Assembly (NCBI GenBank): GCA_030686995.1
Contig: CM060697.1
Span: 41,506,959-41,570,958 of the forward strand
Origin: Artemisia argyi
Taxonomy: Eukaryota > Streptophyta > Magnoliopsida > Asterales > Asteraceae
Length of the DNA stretch: 64,000 nucleotides
Reading direction: 5' to 3'
The translations under genes were made by a program, and so were the position numbers. Shown piece by piece: positions 23,189 through 34,980 of the stretch. The notes beneath the pieces are model-generated. The model was not told the DNA's origin. It saw only the letters and a list, made by a program, of their open reading frames with translations, and did not search any database. Positions within the stretch are counted from its first letter, which is position 1. Every line of letters begins with the position of its first letter.

Positions 23189-25143
23189 TAGGGCTGGCAA
23201 TTTTGACACGAAACCTGTTAACACGACACGACACGACCTGTTTTTAACAGGTTTCGTGTTTGACCTTAACAGGTTTCGTGTCTTAACAGGTCAGACCTGT
23301 TAATATTCGTGTCTTAACAGGTCAGACCTGTTAAGACCTGTTAGTGACCTGTTAACATTATAGTATATATATACCAATCCAAAGCCCAATATAACCTAAA
23401 ACAAACCCTTATTTTAACATACCCTAAAACAAAGTCAGTGATAAAATCTGCCCTCCTCACCCACTCTCTCCAAATACAAACGAATCAATCATCTCAGATT
23501 CATCACCATTCACCATCATCATAATCGATCATCTCATCTCAGATTCATCACCATCATCATAACCGAATCACTCAAACACAAACGCAAGTAAATCAAGACA
23601 AAGGCTTCAAGATCCGATTCAAGAAATTTTATAACTTTATATCAAATGTGGTAGTTGGTTTCCATAAGCTAGGACTGAAGATGGATTCGATGTTGTTGTT
23701 GTTCTGGATTTGTTGTTGTTGTTGCTGTAATTAAAGAAAGGGGATTTCGATTGAAACTGAAACCCTAAGAAAGATGGATGAGACAGGAGAAGAAGGATGG
23801 GCGAGATATCCTGTAATTAAGAAAGGGGATGTTGCTGCTCAACCATTATCAACCGGTAATGCTTTTCTTTCTTTTTTAATTTCATTCTTATATAAGCCCA
23901 CAAGTATGCTTATGATATATAAGCCGAAAAGCAAATAAGCTTATTATTAGCTGCACCGAAATCACATAAGCCCCATAAATAAGCTTAAGCAAACCACATG
24001 AATTTGGTTATAATACTTTTCGCCTACTAAGCTTAATTAGTTTCATATGCTGCTACCCTTCTTAATATGTGAAAAGAGTTCATTCACACACCTTGATCCT
24101 GGTATAATATGTACTCGACTGGCTCCAACAAAGAAAAAGTGTTGAACTGGATCAAGAAGAAGGACATATTTTCGCGTAAATATGTGGTTTTGCCTGTTGT
24201 TCAATGGTGGGTTATAATGTTTAGCGTATGTATAATATTTGTTGGCGTTTAGTGATATAAAGATGTCATTTTGGCAGGGGTCATTGGAGTGTCTTGATAT
24301 TCTGTCACTTTAGTGAAAGTTTAGAGTCAAAAGTGAATACTCCGTGCATCTTGTATTCTTGTTGCTGGACTCACTGGAAAAAACTGATCACTCGACGCAA
24401 CTTGAACCCTCAATAAGAAAGTATGTTTAATATATAGTGATTACTGATTTCTTTTACTTTTGGCTGGCTCCTTTTTATCTCTATGCATTTGTAGATGACA
24501 AAAGACTGGTTTAGTTATGAAGAAGTGGATAGCTTTTGCAAGACTCTTGAGTCATCTGACGTCTAGCATTTGGCTGGCCCATGTACAATGATGGTTGATT
24601 GGTCGAGACTTACAACCTATAGTTGATTACGAGATATAGTATTTGACATATCCTAGGCAACATAATCTTGTAGAAAAAGTATCCTTGTATATATTGAGAA
24701 ACTCCCAATGCTCAAGGTGTAGTAGATCAAAATTCTAATGGAGTCTTCGTTCTCAATCTTGGCCAGGGCCACAACCCTGCTGCTGCAGCAACTTCTTCTA
24801 GTAACAACTTTTTATTTTGGTTGTTGTGGATTTGTTGTCGTGGTTGTTGTAATTTTTACTGAATATTGAAGAAGTTGTAATTTTTATTTTGGTTGTTGTG
24901 AAGTTGTTGTAATTTTTATTTTGGTGGTTGTAATTTTTCTGCAAAAGAATATGCATTGGCTGTAATTAAGAGGTGAATAAGTATTAATAGGTTCTTAACA
25001 GGTCTTAACAGGTTAACCTGTTTATTTTCGTGTCGTGTTCGTGTTTGAGAAAAGTGACACGATAAGCTAACAGATCGTGTTCGTGTTTGACCTTAACAGG
25101 TTCGTGTCTTAACAGGTTCGTGTGACCTGTTTTGCCAGCTCTA
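23189..25143. mobile_element. Non-autonomous hAT transposon (1,955 bp) carrying a gene fragment
   Basis: Terminal inverted repeats are TAGGGCTGGCAA (left) and TTGCCAGCTCTA (right; one mismatch in 12), with a perfect 8-bp TSD ATTGTAAT. The subterminal regions are packed with ACCTGTTAA/TTAACAGGT and ACACGA motifs in both orientations on both sides, as expected for hAT transposase binding. No transposase frame is present. The interior contains exon-like sequence resembling a ULP1 SUMO protease (24103-24420). Confidence 0.9.
24103..24420 (+). pseudogene. Captured ULP1-type SUMO protease gene fragment (C48 family)
   Basis: ULP1 proteases cut SUMO from proteins and mature SUMO precursors, mostly in the nucleus. 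Exon-like 24103-24206 encodes a segment with VLNWIKKKDIFSRKYVVLPV. A GT...AG interval (24207-24277) follows, and splicing it joins in frame to WGHWSVLIFCHFSESLES at 24278. This is the family's conserved block holding the catalytic His. After PCIL there is a one-base frameshift, then LLDSLEKTDHSTQLEPSIRK, ending at a GTATGT donor-like site at 24421. The catalytic Cys region was not found. Introns retained in the fragment imply DNA-level capture, not retroposition. Family recognition is from memory. Confidence 0.65.
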
Positions 25144-25151
25144 ATTGTAAT

Positions 25152-25700
25152 GGCTTTGTGAGAATATCAAGTGCAAGAATATTGTAGTGACCATCCGGTT
25201 TTTGAGTAATCAAAAACTCGCGCCAGTAATCTATTGTGTTTTTGTATGAGATGTTTGAACATAAGCCTGGTACAACCCGAAGCCTTACATTACAACCCGA
25301 ATAAAAGACCTCTTTGATATGTAGACTTGGTGCTTACGCCATTGCGGTGTAGTTTTGTTTCTTGTACAAGCCTATGGTAATAATTAGATCATAACTGAGC
25401 AATGAGTGTGATTTTTCTGATATATATATTCCACTACCTAAATAAATGAGTGATTGAGTGAATTATACTTTGTTCCTTTTTCGTGAGGTGTTTAGAAATG
25501 TTAATCAAGCAAGAAAATCATTGGGTATTGTCAAACATCTCGATTTTTCACCACTTAAGCTTAAAAATGATGAATCTTATCTTGTACTTGTACTTGGTGG
25601 ATTTGCATCACATTTTTCTAATCATTCTTGGTTACCATGTGGATATTTAGTTTTCTTCTAGATTTGCTTGAGGACAAGCAAATTTTAAGTGTGGGGGATT
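25152..25700 (+). other. Athila-like 3' non-coding end with polypurine tract
   Basis: The TTGAGGACAAGCAAATTTTA stretch leads to the polypurine tract AAGTGTGGGGGATT (25687-25700) directly abutting the 3' LTR. The 67-codon frame at 25458-25661 has no recognisable match and is probably fortuitous. Confidence 0.75.
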
Positions 25701-27433
25701 TGATAACGCTCAAATTTAACATGTTTTTATAAGCGTTATTAGTGTTTTTGTGTATGTTATTTGGTTGTTTTTATATGCTTTTGCCACTAAATCGTATGAA
25801 AGTATGTTTTTGTAGCATATGTAGCCAAATGCAGGAAAAATGGAGAAAAAGTGAAGAAAATGAAGTATACGCGATTACACGAAGATTCCCGAGCTCAAAA
25901 GACCAATCTCTGAAGCATTCCATATGAGAATCTAAGTTTTGTCATCTTAAAGTTCCAAGTTCAGAGTTAATCAAGTTTGGATAGTGCATAAAGAACTTCA
26001 CAAGGAAAAGTCAAAGTCCAAAGTAGCCAGGATCTACCATCCGATCGGTTGGAGTCTAACCGATCGGATAGCCATAATGACCATTTCCATCCGATCGGTA
26101 TCAACCCGCAACCGATCAGATGGTCATTTCTGCATGTTTTTACCAACTTTTGTGCACGAATCTTGGTCTTTTGTCCCATGGTTCTAGGCCCTTCTTAGTG
26201 TCTTATTGTCCAAGTTCCAGCATTTAAGTCCCTATTCATTACTAGGAGTATTGGACAAGCATATAAGGACCTCAAGAGTGCACAATTGAAGACACCATTC
26301 AAGATACCATTTACTCTCATTACTACTCTCAATTATTATCATAATCTAGCTCTCAAAGGAGGAAAATTCGTGCAGAAAGAACCAGGAACTTTGGAGGACC
26401 AAGGAAGCAACATTTGGAAGCCGAAAATCTCAAGAAATCATCACTTAGGTTATCAATACCTTGCCAATTGTTATCAATTTCCAAGCATTGTAAGACTTAA
26501 AACTATGGATTCTAATGTTAAATATTCTGAGTTTATTTGCATGTTTGCTATGAGTGGCTAGTAATCTTTTTACACTTGTTTTGATGATGTTTTATACTTA
26601 GTGATAGTTATGATTGTGATAACATGTTTTAATTCAATTTCAAGTCAATCCTAAGAACCAATTGTACCTTAAGTTTCATTGTGACATTTGTTTAGCCAAG
26701 TTTAACTAATTGATAATAGTTTCAAGGGTCGAAAGATTTGTTATTATTCAACTAGTTATAATCATTTGTCTATGAATGATTGTTTTTCACCATAATTATT
26801 CTTGACTAAACAAAGAAACAAGAAGTATGATTGTAATGAGACTGCTTTTATAACATCAAATCGGATTGTTTGTAAACCTTTAGTTGGACGAAAGTTTAAA
26901 TGTTTATAAACAATTGTAACCTTTTTGTCTATGAATAGGTTACCTTTTGTATTGACCATTTCCTAAGAGTATTTGATTTGTAATAAGAGTTTATTCTTGT
27001 GTTTAAGATATTCACCATACCTTATGAACCTTGGATAGATCTTGAATTGATTGGTTTACACCTAAAGCTTGTTTTTATGAACTAAAATCTTGACGAAGGT
27101 TTAACTTGTAGAAACAATAGATTAGATCACCATCTAATTATCTCAACCAACATGTTATCAAAAGTTATCACAATCATGTGTGTCATTAAGTAGAAAACTA
27201 GTCTAAACAAGTGTAGTTTTTAAATTATTGAATTTGATTATTATCTTATTTGCGTACATTAGAGATTTACTTTTAGACTTATATTTTGATTCACTCATAA
27301 ATCCCTGCGAACGATCCCGACTTACCATCATATCTTGCTATAACGGACGAGTACACTTGCTCGTATGTGTTGTTTCTAGATTTGGTAATTCATTCTTATA
27401 AATTTAAAACTTGCACTAACAAATAGCACATCA
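25701..27433 (+). mobile_element. Athila-like 3' LTR (1,733 bp)
   Basis: Direct copy of the 5' LTR, TGATAACGCTC to CACATCA, without the LINE-derived insertion. It contains a TATA-like TATAAG at 26262-26267 and the CCGATCGG hairpins at 26039-26122, one arm pair perfect over 12 bp. It is followed by TSD GACGA at 27434-27438. Confidence 0.9.
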
Positions 27434-27438
27434 GACGA

Positions 27439-28980
27439 GGAAGAAGTATCCTCTGAGGATGAAGAAGTTCATGTCAGTACCCTGATGGCGCTCTCAGAAG
27501 ATAACAAGCTGGCTATGGGAAAGAACCATGCAAGGAATGGAGAGTGGGTGAGCATCACCATGAGAAAGGTAAACATCTTACTTTCTATGGATGATGATTC
27601 TGATTGGAAATCTTACTTAGTTTTGATCTTAAGTGTGTTGAAAAGCAGAGATTAAACTTATTTTCAAAATATAACAAACTTGGTTTTGAGTTAAATAAGT
27701 GTAGAGATGAACTTCTTGTTTTAAAACAAGCCAAACTTGAAAGCATTATACTTCAAATTCAAAACTCTGAACTTGTAAAACAAAATCAAGCTCTTTAGGA
27801 TGATCTTAAGAAAAAAAAGGCTGTCATTTGGAGCTGGACTCAAAAGAACCCCAAACTCTTTGAGACACTGAGTCTCACATCCATTACCAAAAAGGCTGGA
27901 CTGGTTGAAGATCAACTCACTAAAGTCTCTAGGGAGAGTAACCATGTAACAACCTTTCTATCAGCAAGCAAACTCTCTAGCAAAGAACTTGCACCAAAAC
28001 CCAGTGATAGGATTGAAAGAGTCAATCTTGATAGTAAAATGCCAAATTTAAACACTGGGAAGAATTTTGGAGCCTGAAAGTTAGGCCATTAAGGAAATGC
28101 TAGGAGTCACTGATGAACCTAGTCTTACTGAGTCCATCCCTGAGTCTGACTCTGATTCCCAATCACCACTCCCTCCACTGAAACAACTTTAGGGAGCAGC
28201 ACCTTGCTCATATCTGACCCCATCTGTCTATCAACCACATTCTCCCAAGGAGAAACCAGGTTTAAGGAGAACTATCCTGAAAAGACCTACCTCTGTACCC
28301 ACTAAAATCCACACACCTTCAATCTTCACTGAAGTAAAACCTGACAGTACTGACTCAAAATATGATCAGTTAGCTGAACTTGTCAGGAAGCTTAGTGAAA
28401 AGTTGGAATCAACTGAAAAATCCCCTTCTAAAGATAAAGAGCCAACTTCAGCTTCCTCAGGAACCACCAAACCAAAATCCACAAACAAATCTATGAAGAG
28501 ATGTGAACTATGCAATTACACAAATCATGCCATAGATGATTGTTATAGAATCTTGTTCTGCATGGTATACAAACAAGAAGATCACAAAACTTTAGACCAC
28601 TTATCCTACACCACCTCCTTGAAGGCTCAAGCAAACTGCAAAGCTCAGACTTACAAATATGCCTCAGGGTCAAAACAAAACCTAAAACAAAAGGCTAAGC
28701 CTTTCAAACCCTGCACTAACTATGGATTCAATGACCATCACCTTGTTGATTGTCTTATGTATCCTTTTTGTGGCATTTTCAGAGACCCTTCCCATGATGC
28801 ATCAGGACATGAAAAAGTCATTCAGGCTAGAAGAGGGCTAACAACTGACTCATCTCAGTCAACCGGGTCCTCTTCAAGTATCAAATGCAAGATATATGGA
28901 AGCTCTGTTCACTCCACCACTGACCATGAGTCCGTTAACAAATTCAAAAAGTCCATTAGACTTAACCCCACTAAGAAGTA
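27439..28980 (+). pseudogene. gag: Copia-2 gag C-terminal and CCHC-repeat region
   Basis: This continues the interrupted Copia-2 gag. It opens with an acidic segment (EEEVSSEDEEVHVSTLMALS), then a Leu/Lys-rich helical region with stops near 27797 and 28075. A clearer frame at 28403-28981 has three knuckle-like units: CELCNYTNHAIDDC, CTNYGFNDHHLVDC (second Cys lost) and CKIYGSSVHSTTDH. I recall this triple-knuckle layout from composite-plant copia polyproteins. It would bind RNA in the particle. Stops and frameshifts make it non-functional. Confidence 0.7.
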
Positions 28981-29041
28981 GGTCAACCAGCAAAACTAAC
29001 CCAGTTTGCTGTTTGTGTAGAAACATACCAGGGATCCTGTT

Positions 29042-29262
29042 AAACCACTCAGGGGTGGCCTATTGGCAAAAGGGCTTGTGATTATCACTCTAAGATGTGT
29101 GAGGTCTCAAGTTCAATTCCTGCTAGGTGCAAACAACCCTGAAGTGGCCACGCCAACCTCTTGAAATGGGAGGGCTTTACCTGGTTTGAGTCTATGTGGC
29201 GGTGGGTTCAAACCCTGTGGATTAGTCGGCCAAAAGGTTGGAAACCATGGTTACCAAAAAAA
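29042..29262 (+). mobile_element. tRNA-derived SINE (221 bp)
   Basis: Flanked by 17-bp duplications at 29025-29041 and 29263-29279 with one mismatch (CCAGGG versus CCAAGG). An RNA polymerase III A box TGGCCTATTGG lies at 29056-29066 and a B-box-like GTTCAATTCC at 29111-29120. A second perfect B-box-like GGGTTCAAACCC lies at 29203-29214. It ends in a short A-rich tail (CCAAAAAAAA). It inserted in Copia-2 between the gag and protease regions. The head resembles the plant Au-SINE type; this family assignment is tentative. Confidence 0.85.
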
Positions 29263-31335
29263 ATACCAAGGATCCTGTTTGGCTTCTTGATAGTGGATGC
29301 TCAAGAAGTATGACTGGTGTGAAGCATTATCTGCACAAATACATGGAAGAACCAGGACCCAAAGTCGTATTTGGTGATAACTCATCAGCTCCTACTGAAG
29401 GTTATGGTTCAGTAAACTGTAAGGGTATAGTTTTCACAAGAATTGTTTATGTTAATGGTCTCAAATACAATCTAATAAGTGTCAGTCAACTATGTGATGC
29501 CAAGTACATTGTTCAGTTTGATGATAAAAGAGGAACAATCTTCAATGCCAACAAAGAAGTTGTATTGATTGCCCCTAGAAGAGATGATGTTTATGTGTTA
29601 GACATGTCAACTCTCACTCAAATGGGACTTGCCTCTTTACAAAAGCTAGTGAAATAATCAATTGGCTATGGCACAAAAGGTTGTCTCATCTCAACTTCAA
29701 AAACATCATCAACTTGGCTAAACAAAACAAGGTTCTTGGCTTGCCCTCCCTGGTGTTTTCAAAGGATAAACTTTGTACTGCTTGTGAAAAAGGAAAACAT
29801 CACAAGGCCTCGTTCAAAACAAAATAAAACTTTTCCATCAAAAGTTGCCTTCACCTCCTTCACATGGATCTCTTTGGACCTGTTAGTCCAAGGGCTATCA
29901 ACCATGAGAAATATACTCCGGTCATTGTGGATGAATACTCAAGATACACTTGGGTTTACTTCGGGACCAAAAAGAGTCAAGCAGCTAATACGATCATGTC
30001 CTTTGTTAAGAAATTTGAAAATCAAAATGATATCAGGGTAAAACAAATTAGAACTGATAATGGTACTGAATTCAGGAACCCGGACCTTGAGTGTTTTTGT
30101 GATGAGAAAGGCATTTCTCAGAACTTCTCTTCTCCTATACTCCTAAAAAAATGAAATAGCTGAAAGGAAGAACAGGACACTCATTGAGGCAGTAAGGACA
30201 ATGCTGAATGGCTCAGTCCTCTCTAAAAAATTTTGGACTGAGGCAGCCAGAACAGCGTGCTATACTCAAAATAGGTCCATAATTATGAAAAGACACAACA
30301 AAACCCCGTATGAGATATTCAAAGGAAGGATCCCTGACATTAGCTACTTTAATCTATTTGGGTATCCTGTGTTTATTCATAACCACGAGGATCACTTAGG
30401 TAAATTTGATGCAAAAGCTGATGATGGATACTTCCTGGGATATTCTCTTGTCTCCAAAGCCTTTAGGGTGTTCGATACTAGGAGACAACAAATTGAGGAA
30501 ACTTATCACATAACTATTGATGAGAGCACTGAATCCATCAGGTTCTCAAACTCCTCAGTGGAAGAAATTGGTATATATGACTCATCAAGATATCCTCCTG
30601 ATGAGTTTCATCCTAGGAATAATCCCTCAGCTCAATACCAAGTTAATGCAGATTTCTCACACTACATCATTCCTCATAACTTACCTCAACCAACCATCAG
30701 TGAGTTCATCAAAACTCAATAAGTCTCCAATGAGACTACACCCACTGAATCAATAGTCCAAGAACCCTCTGACTAAATTGTCCACACTGAGGCCACTGAA
30801 GTTTCAAACCTTGAGGCACCTCTGGCTCCTATGACTGAACCAACTCTTCCTGATAATCAGGCCTCTACAAGTTCTAACTCCTATCCTAGACCTCAGGATA
30901 GCTGGACTAAATGCAAAACAATTAAACTTGTTAACATCATTGGTGAGCCCACTGAAGGCATCCTTACCAAAAGCATGGCTGCTAAACTTATGTCTCTATG
31001 TAGACTTCCTCTCTGACATAGTGCCAAAAAATGTCAAAAAAGCTCTGACATATGAAAGCTGGGTTCAGGCCATGAGAGATGAACTGGAACAATTTGAAAG
31101 AAACAATGTCATGACCCTTGTTGAATGCCCCCATGGTGTTCTAGTCATTGGAATGAAATGGGTCTACAAAAACAAGACTGATGAGAATGGTACAGTCATA
31201 AAAAACAAGGCTAGACTTGTTGCATAAGGATATAATCAACAGGAAGGTATTGATTATAAAGAGACCTTTGCTCCTATTGCTAGAATGGAAGCCATCAGGA
31301 TCTTCCTTGCCTATGCAACATACATGAACCTTAAA
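29263..31335 (+). pseudogene. pol: Copia-2 pol: protease, integrase and start of RT
   Basis: Protease motif WLLDSGCSRSMTG near 29280 is followed by the GAG-pre-integrase block (LWHKRLSHLNF...CTACEKGKHH). The integrase core follows with HMDLFGPVSP, RTDNGTEF and IAERKNRTL, so all three acidic catalytic residues are still visible. Stops or shifts interrupt it near 29657, 29827 and 30150. After a variable linker with stops at 30721 and 30773, RT begins with WVQAMRDELEQFERN and MKWVYKNK, with a TAA at 31225-31227 where Gln is expected (LVA*G). The segment ends at the LINE-derived insertion within YMNLK. Every enzyme of the cycle is recognisable but none has an intact frame. Confidence 0.85.
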
Positions 31336-33054
31336 TAATAGACTGAAACGAACATCCAAAAAACCCTAAATGCTCTCTCCCCCATGGTGAAATCCGGCCG
31401 CCATCCCCTTTCTTTTCTCCGGCCATAGAACCTACCTCACATGTCCTCTCTACCCTGGTACGAATCCTTGTCGTGCTTATGGTATGCAATACATTGTTGG
31501 GGGTGGTTTAATTTTCTTTAAGGGATGGCGGCTGCAATCTTTTCTTGTTATATATTATGATTTCTCCATGGTTTTCAAGATTCGATCCCCTAATTGCGAT
31601 CTGTTCTGGTCATCTTTGGGTTATTAGGGTTTCGACTTTGGTTGTTTATTTATAGTAAACCCTAAACGTTTTGTCTAATCGATTTCTTTGGGTTTATTTT
31701 AAATCGGTCCACTCATAACCTTAAACGATTTCTGTAATCGTTTTTAGGGTTTGTTTTTTGCAGTTCGATCATGGGGCTATACATGGTTCTATATATATAT
31801 ATATACGGTCTGGTGTTGATGGTTGGATTGGCATGTTTTACATGAGTCATATCTCAGGTCGATCCATAGGTTGGTTGTGTTACTGGTCGATACAGCTTAC
31901 GCTTATGAAACCTTTTTTAGGGTTTCGACTTTCATAATGGTTTGTGATGTGATTCTGGTCGTGACCTGAAGGTTAACCCATGGTGAGGTTGGTTGATTGA
32001 TTTCTTAAATCAGGTTCTAACATGGTTATCATGTGTATTTGGGTTTGAGGGAGAGATGAGTGTGTATTTGGGTAGGGTTTCGTAACCCTTGTTCTAACAC
32101 CATTGGTTTCGATCCAAGACCTGCTACTAGTCGGTCTTGTTATTGTTGCTGCTGGTTGATGCGTTATATCCAGCTGCTAATAAGGGTGCCTCTTGTCGTT
32201 CAAATACATTCACCTTGTTTTGGAAGTAGCTAATGGATATTGGTGGTTTCGATGGTTGGATTTGTGACCTGATTAATTTTCTGATTGCTGTACGTTTAAG
32301 CTAGGGTTAGTCTCTACAACCCTAGTATCATGTCACATATCTACTATCATGTGTTATTGTTACTGGAATCTATGGCTGATTATGATACTATTGGCTTGCT
32401 CGCTGATCTTGGTTGCATTGGCAACTTATTGGTACTCAAAATTGCGCCATTGTGTTGCATATGACTTGATCCTTGGTTTTCTTCATGTGATTCACTAGTT
32501 TTGATTGGAAGATTTGTTCAAGTTCGGATATGCTGGAAGGTTGGGTCGCTTAGACCATGTTTATGCTTCAAATTTGATTTGCTATGGAAGTCACTCTTAT
32601 TAGGTTATTAGATTATGCTTTCTGCATAATACTAATAGAAGATGCTATTGGTTGAAGCTGGAGGTTCTCAAAAATCGATTTGCCATGAATTCCACTCTTA
32701 TCAGGTTCTTAGATTATGGTTATTGCATAATACTAATAGAAGGCGCAAATGGATTTGTATTGGAATATGCAATTGGAAGGCGGGGAAACTTGGTTATGGG
32801 TTTCTTCATGTTCAAGATCTGGAGAGCTAGGATGACTAAGAAGACTTAAATTTTATTTAAGTTGTGATGTATTGTATTTTTATTGCTAGTCATGGTTAGT
32901 TGTATTTAGATCTGTTTGTTATAAGAATGGCCTGTCATTCTTATATAGTGGTAGTGGTAGTGTCCTTAGGGACTCTGATGAGAAATTCATTCTCATCCAT
33001 TGTACTTCAACCTTTTTTTGAGTAATATTTTGCCAGGGTGGAACCCTTTTACCC
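31336..33054 (+). mobile_element. LINE-derived non-autonomous element, copy b (plus)
   Basis: A 16-bp duplication ATACATGAACCTTAAA flanks it (31320-31335, 33055-33070). It splits the Copia-2 RT frame cleanly between YMNLK and [14 protein letters not shown] residues. It starts with the family 5' block (CCAAAAAACCCTAAATGCTC, then AAATCCGGCCGCC) and carries the stem-loop at 32920-32945. It ends GGAACCCTTTTACCC with almost no A tail. Non-coding. Confidence 0.9.
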
Positions 33055-33070
33055 ATACATGAACCTTAAA

Positions 33071-34269
33071 GTTTACCAAATGGATGTAAAAAGTGCATTC
33101 CCGAATGGTAACATTAAAGAAGATGTTTATGTGCACAACCTCCTTGTTTTGAAAGTAGTGAATTTCCTAACCATGTCTGCAAGCTTAACAAGGCTCTTTA
33201 TGGTCTAAAACAAGCACCCAGGGCATGGCATGAAACTCTTTCAGCCTTTCTGATCCAAAACAAGTTTGTCAGAGGAACGATTGACAATACCCTGTTCATT
33301 TATAGAACAAAAAGTGATGTCATCCGTGTTCAAGTATATGTTGATGACATCATCTTTGGCTCCACAAGCTACAAACTTTGCAAACAGTTTGAAAAACTAA
33401 TGACTACAAAGTTTGAAATGAGCATGATGGGTGAAGTCACTTACTTTCTTGGACTTCAAATCAAACAGACTGACAAAGGCACATCCATTAGTCAAGAGAG
33501 GTACATCAAGAATACACTGAAGAAATATGACCTCAGTGATTGTCCTTTAGTGAAAACCCCAATGTTTCCTCCAAACAATCTACGTCTGGATCTTGCTGGC
33601 AAATCAGTAAATCAAACCTTGTTCAAAGGCATGATAGGATCACTGATTTATCTCCTTGCCACAAGACCTGATATGCAGTTCTCAGCATATCTATGTGCAA
33701 GATACCAGTCTGATCCAAAAGAGTCACATCTCACTGCTGTGAAAAGGATCCTAAGATATCTTAAAGGAACTCCAAACATTGGTTTGTATTATCCTAAGTG
33801 CTCAGGATTTGACCTTAAGGGATACGCTGACTCAGACTATGCTGGCTGCAATATGGATAGAAAAAGCACCTCGGGATCCTGTCAGTTCCTAGGAGGAAAA
33901 TTTGTATGCTAGAGTACAAAGAAACAACAATCAGTGGCCATGTCCTCTGCTGAGGTTGAATATGTGGCTGTTGCAGGATGTTGCGCAAATGTCTATGGCA
34001 TTCAATACAAGATGGTACCCATCTTCTGTGATAACACAAGTGCCATAGCCATCTCCAATAACCCTGTCCTTCATCAAAGAACCAAACAAATAGATATCAG
34101 GTACCATTTCATTAGGGACCACATCTTGAATGGAGATATTGAATTACACTTCATCCCCACTGAGTATCAGCTAGCTGATATTTTTACTAAACCCTTGGAT
34201 GAACCTACTTTTACAAGATTGAAAGCAGAATTAGGCATGTTGGATATAGACAATCAGGACACTGATTGA
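33071..34269 (+). pseudogene. pol: Copia-2 pol: RT C-terminal half and RNase H
   Basis: RT resumes after the insertion with MDVKSAFPNGNIKEDVYV, then a shift near 33135. It has LYGLKQAPRAWHE and the catalytic YVDDIIFGS near 33335. RNase H follows with GYADSDYAGCNMDRKSTSG, SAEVEYVA and FCDNTSAIAI, ending TKPLDEPTFTRLKAELG and TGA at 34267-34269. There is one in-frame TAG at 33910-33912. The tail identifies it as Ty1/copia because RNase H is terminal, with integrase upstream of RT. Confidence 0.85.
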
Positions 34270-34455
34270 ATATAAACAGCCTGGTGTAAATATTTGTACT
34301 ATTCTCATAATCATAACATGTATGGTTTTGTGGTTAGATTGATTCTAAGTATGAAAGAAAACTAGAGAGAGAAAGAAGTTGGGAGGTTTCCTAGAGAGAG
34401 AAAGAGATGAGAGAAAAATGAAATATTAGATTAAGAGAATTGGAAGCTCCAACCC
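34270..34455 (-). mobile_element. Copia-2 3' flank, then end of the Copia-5 minus-strand LTR
   Basis: About 50 bp of Copia-2 downstream sequence precede a minus-oriented LTR whose other parts lie at 62288-62395 and 63866-63991. The left boundary is uncertain; a TG at about 34319 is one candidate. The segment includes repeated AGAGAGAGAAAG and ends in the AACCC that is duplicated at 62283-62287. No gene. Confidence 0.5.
34451..34455. repeat. Left target-site duplication of the Copia-3 composite
   Basis: AACCC immediately precedes the TG of the 5' LTR and recurs immediately after the final CA at 62282, as 62283-62287. Confidence 0.8.
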
Positions 34456-34909
34456 TGTAAGGAATTAGTGAAGTTAGTATTTAGATACTACTGACGATTC
34501 TACTGACAGGTTCCTCCTGAAGCACATACACTGGATACTGCTGAAGTATAGTTCCTGCTGAAGAATAGTGTTATTGCGGATATAGTTAATCCGTGGATAG
34601 AAGTTAGTTATTTATAGATACAATTTGTAGAATATCTTTTAGAGTATTATGGTTATACGTTTCTTGTAGAAGAATTTAGGGTTTCCACTAGTATATAAGG
34701 AACCCAAGGATATTGTATTACGTACGAGTTTCAAAAACATTATTAGTGAATAATATCGATCCATAGAGGATCAAAGTTTAGCATACAAGTTTATATTTAT
34801 ATTCCGCAATAAGTATAAGCTAACAGAGATTGTCTATTTCGTTTGCTGGTGATTACATTAGTAGACTAACGATCTATTGGCTCGAGATCTATGAAGTGTA
34901 GATCCTACA
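34456..34909 (+). mobile_element. Copia-3 5' LTR (plus arm)
   Basis: TGTAAGGA to TCCTACA, 454 bp, with the TATA box TATATAAGG at 34692-34700, followed by a Met-tRNA PBS. It lacks about 19 bp near its start that the minus-arm LTR retains. It contains several CTGCTGAAG motifs. Confidence 0.9.
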
Positions 34910-34911
34910 AG

Positions 34912-34924
34912 TGGTATCAGAGCC
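34912..34924 (+). other. Copia-3 primer-binding site (plus arm)
   Basis: TGGTATCAGAGCC lies two bases after the LTR; the identical site in the minus arm is at 61439-61451. Confidence 0.9.
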
Positions 34925-34980
34925 ACAAGATAATCTCTATCATATAACTCACACTCAAACACTTTTTCAATTCAGAAACA

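Larger units (their letters stand above)
12251..27433 (+). mobile_element. Complete Athila-like Ty3 LTR retrotransposon (15.2 kb)
   Basis: Two direct LTRs begin TGATAACGCTC and end CACATCA, bounded by the 5-bp TSD GACGA. A PBS resembling the Asp-tRNA type follows the 5' LTR, a single gag-pol frame follows, and a polypurine tract lies just before the 3' LTR. Lineage call: the RT active site is FMDD, the integrase is followed by a long non-coding 3' region, and the GGGAGGCAACCCG and AAGTGTGGGGG motifs are typical of Athila. The interior is disabled by five stop codons and carries later hAT and LINE-derived insertions. The LTRs differ at about six sites in their first 260 bp, so the insertion is fairly young. 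Confidence 0.9.

Noticed and set aside
29042..29262. tRNA gene
   Set aside because: A and B boxes are present but the sequence does not fold as a tRNA, has an A tail and is flanked by target duplications, so it is a SINE.
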